A DNA stretch of 47,266 bases from Caldilineales bacterium. GTDB taxonomy: Bacteria > Chloroflexota > Anaerolineae > J102. Made by a program: the position numbers and the translations under genes. Shown one piece after another: positions 43,558 through 47,266 of the stretch. Every line of letters starts with the position of its first letter. Position 1 is the first letter of the stretch. The DNA lies in the NCBI GenBank assembly GCA_024102915.1, contig JAGFJG010000094.1:1-47266 (forward strand). Reading direction: 5' to 3'. Below the pieces are notes generated by a model that was not told where the DNA came from, ran no database searches, and saw nothing but the letters and a program-made list of their open reading frames with translations.

Positions 43558-45020
43558 TCAATACCTTCGCCAATTAGGGGGAAGCAAGTGCTGAATGAGT
43601 TGAATGAATGCAGCCCATCCTGCCAATATGGTCGAGAATGGCTGAGAACAAAATTGGCTGCGGTTTTTGCGGAAGCAATTTAATGGTTTCCTGGGCGTAT
43701 TTGCGACCGCGGAAGTAGGCTTTGAGATCAAGGACGCCGGCATCGGGTCTATCCTGGCGGAAGTCACGCAAAAGGCGTTGGGAAACATTGACCATGAACA
43801 AGGACAGGCTGACAGCGTTGAGGACGGCAGTTTCTGCGACGTTCATGAAGTCTTCCATTCCCCAGAATTGTTTAGCGTCTCTGAAGTTAAATTCGATTTG
43901 GAATCTGAGGCTGTAATAGCGGATGAGTTTGTCGGCAGGCAGGTCCGGGTCACTACTGAAAAGGATGACATGTGCCTGTTTTCCCGTCTGCAGGTTCTGT
44001 TTGACGATGATGACGATATTCAAGGCGCCAGCGAAACTCTTGTGCAGCATCGGCGCTTGATAGATGTGTGTGCGAATGCTCTGTTCGACATGACTATGCA
44101 CCAGGTACTGGTCAGGCAGGTTTTGGTAGTCGATCTTGTCACCATAGCGTTTTCTGGGCCCAAACTGTTTTTGTGGTCCCTCATACTGAAAGTAGAGAGC
44201 CGAGTCGTGACGCAGTTTGGAAATCAGGTGGAGAGACCCGAGGCTCCGCACCAGTTGCAGGGCGCTATGGTTGCCGAAATGACCATCCATGACCACATAC
44301 TTCAAAGGAATCAAGCTGTCAATCAAGGACAATAACCGCCGGAACATGTCATCGATCCGGCGTAATTCCGGCGTCCATTCCACGTGCGTCTTGGCCTTGT
44401 TCTTGCTGCCTTTGGGCCAACCTTGCTTACCTGTCCTCTTGTCGCTCTTCTCTTTCTTCTTCCTGGCCTTGGCTGCCGCCTTTTCCGCCTCCGTCCGCAC
44501 AATCTGCTCCACCATGATCGGTGAGGACGTGCCTGCCTGCACATCGACCAACGACAGCGCAAAAAAGGCCAAGCCCGGTACCGGTTTGCCATAGAGCGAG
44601 GCAAAGAAACGGTCCAGTCCATACGTGTGTTTGCCGGATTTGGTGACGACGCTTTCATCTCCTGCCAGGATGTACTCATGGCCTGGCTCATACAACTGAT
44701 GCCGGAAAAACAGCCACAGCACGCGTGCCCACGGGATCACGCTGTGGAAAAACCGCTGTATTGTCCGATAGCTACCTCCTTTGTCCGTCCAACGTGATAT
44801 GCTCAACATCGTCACTCGTCCTGTCATCACCAGCAATGCCGGGATGATGCAGCCCAATTGACGACGGCTCGTCACTGGCAAACATTGCTCTAGACATTGA
44901 ATCAGTGTCATAATCTCGTTCATGAGCGGTGCAAATGGGAGTCAGGAATCTGTTGGGTAAAACAATCTCCTTATCCTATTTGCCCGCTCTATTCAACGCC
45001 AATTTTGGCGAAGGTATTGA
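43558..45020 (-). mobile_element. IS4-family insertion sequence, intact, 1463 bp
   Basis: Perfect 16-bp inverted repeats TCAATACCTTCGCCAA lie at 43558-43573 and, inverted, at 45005-45020. AGCA flanks both ends (43554-43557 and 45021-45024). One transposase gene fills it. Confidence 0.88.
43574..44923 (-). CDS. IS4-family DDE transposase
   Basis: This 449-residue transposase has the three acids: D in LAGDESVVTKSG, D in VVMDGHFGN and E in the IS4 signature YSLRFQIEFNFRDAK, where the spacing Y-2-R-3-E-6-K holds. A basic insertion (AAAKARKKKEKSDKRTGKQG) follows the first acid. The frame is intact and ends exactly at the left inverted repeat, so the copy may be active. Confidence 0.9.
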   Translation of the reverse strand: MNEIMTLIQCLEQCLPVTSRRQLGCIIPALLVMTGRVTMLSISRWTDKGGSYRTIQRFFHSVIPWARVLWLFFRHQLYEPGHEYILAGDESVVTKSGKHTYGLDRFFASLYGKPVPGLAFFALSLVDVQAGTSSPIMVEQIVRTEAEKAAAKARKKKEKSDKRTGKQGWPKGSKNKAKTHVEWTPELRRIDDMFRRLLSLIDSLIPLKYVVMDGHFGNHSALQLVRSLGSLHLISKLRHDSALYFQYEGPQKQFGPRKRYGDKIDYQNLPDQYLVHSHVEQSIRTHIYQAPMLHKSFAGALNIVIIVKQNLQTGKQAHVILFSSDPDLPADKLIRYYSLRFQIEFNFRDAKQFWGMEDFMNVAETAVLNAVSLSLFMVNVSQRLLRDFRQDRPDAGVLDLKAYFRGRKYAQETIKLLPQKPQPILFSAILDHIGRMGCIHSTHSALASP

Positions 45021-45059
45021 AGCATCCATGGGTATTTTATCCCGCTGCCTGTAACGTGA

Positions 45060-45236
45060 CAAGAGGTCGCACAACTGCGGGGTTTGGCGCGCCAGGATGT
45101 CGAGGCCAACTGTCCGGTGGACTACTTCAATCTAGGGGGATGGCAGGGTGAGGCTTTGATACGGCCTGCTCAGGGTGAGATCGTGGTGGAATTGATGGTG
45201 GCGGATTGGGAGAATTGGGAGAATGAATCAGCGTAG
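45060..45236 (+). pseudogene. C-terminal fragment of an unknown protein
   Basis: After a TGA at 45057 the plus strand reads 58 codons with coding character (QEVAQLRGLARQDVEANCPV, DYFNLGGWQGEALIRPAQGE, IVVELMVADWENWENESA) to a stop at 45236. There is no start codon context, and the IS4 element lies just upstream, so the 5' part is gone. I do not recognise the family. Confidence 0.4.
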
Positions 45237-45278
45237 GAAAACGGTTCCACTGAGGTCGATGGTCAGATTAGGTTAGGT

Positions 45279-46121
45279 CTAGGTGCCAGAGTCCCTACCC
45301 ATCTCTTCCGTCAGGTCGTCCAACTGGCGCTGCAAGTTGGCAATGGCTTCCTGCTCCTGCTCGATATTGATGGCCAGGATTGCGCGCTCGCGCCCACTAG
45401 CCAGGATGATCTCCTCCTGCAGCTTGCGCAGCAAGGCCTGATGGCTGGCGAGTTGCTGCAACAACTCGGTGCGCATTACGGCCGGGTCGTCATCAGCGAA
45501 TGCGTAGGATCGGTCAACAGCTTGGGTCTTTGCGGCCTCCTGGCGCAGGTTGTGCAGAAGCTGCGTGCGTGCCTGCACCAGTTGCCAAGTGTCGCGGTCG
45601 TCACTGCCGAACTGGTAGGCCAGCATCTGGGCGGCTTCATCGCTTTGCAGAAGTGTCTGAAATTGGGCGAAGACCTGCCGGGCGCTTTCTTCGTCTTCTG
45701 CCGCCAAAAAGGCCATGAGTGCCTGGATTAGGGGTGGAGCGTCCATCTCCGTGAAGCGCCCTTCCGCCTGGGCTCTCAGGTTGACAAGTGCATCCAGACG
45801 CTGGCGCAATGCCTGCGCCCGCCCGATTTCACCTGACCTCTTAGCCTGATCGATGCTCTCCTCAATAGCTTCGGTAAAACCTGGATCTAGCATGAAGGGA
45901 TAGCGGTCGGCCCATTGCATGAGGTCAGCACCATTGGGGATATCGATGAAACGGGCGAGCACGGATTCCTGAATTGCCATCTGCACTTCGGTGCGAAGGG
46001 CGGAGTCGCGCGCCAGTAGCGCGTCGATACTGGTAGGGTCGATGCCGCCAGCGGCCCTGATGCGCTGAGCGAGGGAATCCGGCAAGGCTATTTCGATGGG
46101 GGAAGCAGTGAGGGTGTCCAT
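45279..46121 (-). CDS. Helical protein of unknown function
   Basis: This 280-residue protein is almost all alpha-helical, with TPR- or repeat-like segments (RAQALRQRLDALVNLRAQAE, ALMAFLAAEDEESARQVFAQ) and a C-terminal coiled coil (about 215-275: LLQQLASHQALLRKLQEEII, EQEQEAIANLQRQLDDLTEE). There is no signal peptide or catalytic motif. The first 80 residues look like a separate small helical domain. No neighbour suggests a role. It resembles adaptor or scaffold proteins, but that is only a shape argument. Confidence 0.7.
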   Translation of the reverse strand: MDTLTASPIEIALPDSLAQRIRAAGGIDPTSIDALLARDSALRTEVQMAIQESVLARFIDIPNGADLMQWADRYPFMLDPGFTEAIEESIDQAKRSGEIGRAQALRQRLDALVNLRAQAEGRFTEMDAPPLIQALMAFLAAEDEESARQVFAQFQTLLQSDEAAQMLAYQFGSDDRDTWQLVQARTQLLHNLRQEAAKTQAVDRSYAFADDDPAVMRTELLQQLASHQALLRKLQEEIILASGRERAILAINIEQEQEAIANLQRQLDDLTEEMGRDSGT

Positions 46122-46880
46122 GAATATTCTCTCTGACTAAGCTCAAGATATCCAGATGCCCTTTCATAGGCAATGGCTTGCTAGTCCTCTTGCTGAAATG
46201 GTTCGTGTGAAGTCCAGTTGCAGACTGAGAGTCGGCGGTATCGCTGGCGCTGTTGGGTGTGCCAATGGTGACGGACGTGTCGCTCATCCTCACTTGGTAT
46301 GACCATGTCCGCTCGCGTTACCGCCAAGATCTCTGCCGGTCATGTGGTATCCGGACGCTGGCCCCGGTCAGTTCAGAAGCGGTTGTGAGTTTTCTCTGCA
46401 ATTCGGCAATCAGCGCTTGAAGTTGTTCGAGACTGATGTCGGGGTCAGACGTCGTTGGGACCTCCGGCAATGCGAGCAGGGCGAATGGGTAAGCGACTGA
46501 AGAGCATTTTACCAAAAGCTTGGACGAGCTACCATGTTGACGGCAAGGTCATGCAATCATTTCGGGAGAAAGAGAGCTTAACTTGTGTTGCCAGGACACG
46601 AGCCATGGCTATCTGATTGCTCTGCTTAACGCCCGTTGTAGGTGCCGTGATGACCATCCCAGTTTCAGAGCCATGATGCGGACGCAGAGGGGCTCATCTT
46701 GTCCGCCGAGAACTATTGCAGGGGTGATACTTCGCATGGCTAAATGGATTGACTGTCCAGGCTTTCCCATGCTAACATTCCATCTGGCGTCTCAGTTTTG
46801 AGTGAAATCCAGTCCCCCACCTGTGCAATGTCGCACAGGGGTTTCCTCACCGCATGGCTACTCATGGAGAACTACCGCAT
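46122..46880. other. Long gap before the secreted protein gene
   Basis: No intact gene is seen. A minus-strand frame at 46318-46515 (includes ISLEQLQALIAELQRKLTTA) starts only at a TTG and is probably a remnant. A 7-bp hairpin (CCTGTGC at 46820-46826, GCACAGG at 46833-46839) lies about 40 bases before the next gene. The rest shows nothing I can name. Confidence 0.4.
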
Positions 46881-47266
46881 ATGAAAAAGTTGACCCGTGT
46901 CTCACCACTTTTCGCAGGGTTACTCTTTGTTGCCGCGTTCGTCATTCTGACCGTTGCCACACCCAACGTGCAGGCAGTCGACCCCGACGGTCTTGTCATC
47001 AACGAGATCGATTACGACCAGCCCTCCACCGACACAGCCGAATTCGTCGAGCTAAAGAATGGCGGCGCGAATCCGATTGACCTCGACCCCTACATTTTGC
47101 AGTTTGTGAACGGCAGTGGCGGCGCTTTGTACGACAGCATCGACCTGCCTGCCATTGTGTTGGCTCCCGGCGATTACTTCGTCGTCTGCGCCAATGCCGC
47201 CACCGTGTCCAACTGCGACCTGGATGACGGCCCTGACACCAACTTCATCCAGAATGGCGCGCCCGA
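46881..47266 (+). CDS. Secreted lamin-tail-domain protein, start (runs off window)
   Basis: The first 128 codons are present. A signal peptide (MKKLTRVSPLFAGLLFVAAF, cleaved near NVQA) leads directly into a lamin-tail (LTD) domain: LVINEIDYDQPSTDTAEFVE, LKNGGANPIDLDPY, VLAPGDYFVVCANAA. Such domains occur at the start of large secreted nucleases and adhesins of Chloroflexota and others; which one this is depends on sequence beyond the window. GGAGA lies about 9 bases before the ATG. Confidence 0.85.
   Translation, partial: MKKLTRVSPLFAGLLFVAAFVILTVATPNVQAVDPDGLVINEIDYDQPSTDTAEFVELKNGGANPIDLDPYILQFVNGSGGALYDSIDLPAIVLAPGDYFVVCANAATVSNCDLDDGPDTNFIQNGAP

Noticed and set aside
46318..46515. 65-codon minus-strand frame
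   Set aside because: It has only a TTG start, no ribosome site and no recognised family; kept as part of the gap description.

Overview
This window looks like chromosome from a Chloroflexota bacterium of the Anaerolineae/Caldilineae type. This is inferred from four things: GC-rich coding, secreted lipoproteins with Thr-Pro linkers (TPTPEPTA type), a Tad locus with no outer-membrane secretin, and a GAA-N6-TTC LexA-type operator. No rRNA or complete tRNA gene is present, so the placement is tentative.

Left part (about 0.24-27.24 kb), very GC-rich: this reads as an integrated mobile element. It opens with the 3' half of a tRNA-Lys(CTT) beside a tyrosine recombinase, the classic edge of an element integrated in a tRNA gene. 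Next come an excisionase-like HTH protein, a DnaB helicase and a duplicated winged-helix initiator protein. The initiator gene is interrupted by one TGA and carries 21-bp iteron-like repeats inside it, like lambda ori inside gene O. A complete SOS mutasome follows (imuA, imuB, a small DUF6504-like gene, dnaE2) behind a promoter with a LexA-type box. A replication-relaxation-like protein and a truncated TraG/VirD4-like ATPase lie on the minus strand.

From 13.2 to 27.2 kb there is a Tad-type machine (CpaB, TadZ/CpaE, CpaF, TadB, TadC, TadV), several membrane or secreted unknowns, and a 1428-residue HerA/VirB4-like ATPase. That ATPase carries about 550 residues of Ser/Gly/Gln/His/Trp low-complexity sequence. 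No pilin, TadE or secretin is visible. The tad and herA genes together may be a DNA- or protein-translocation machine of the element. Many gaps here, and one stretch of dnaE2, are built of tandem degenerate 7-bp repeats.

Middle part (27.46-40.6 kb), clearly less GC-rich: a DDE insertion sequence with inverted repeats and a 4-bp target duplication marks the boundary. After it comes a sugar-utilisation locus. It holds a fused LacI-type sensor / histidine kinase / receiver / AraC protein, a pseudo-receiver, a CUT2-type sugar ABC transporter (ATPase, permease, lipoprotein), a GH4-family enzyme and a UroD-like protein, and it ends at a perfect 14-bp hairpin.

Right part (40.6-47.27 kb): a decayed region with an IS66 fragment, a frameshifted ComM C-terminus, a lipoprotein alpha/beta hydrolase, an SH3 lipoprotein broken by a stop codon, an intact IS4-family element and an unknown helical protein. 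The window ends in the start of a secreted lamin-tail-domain protein.
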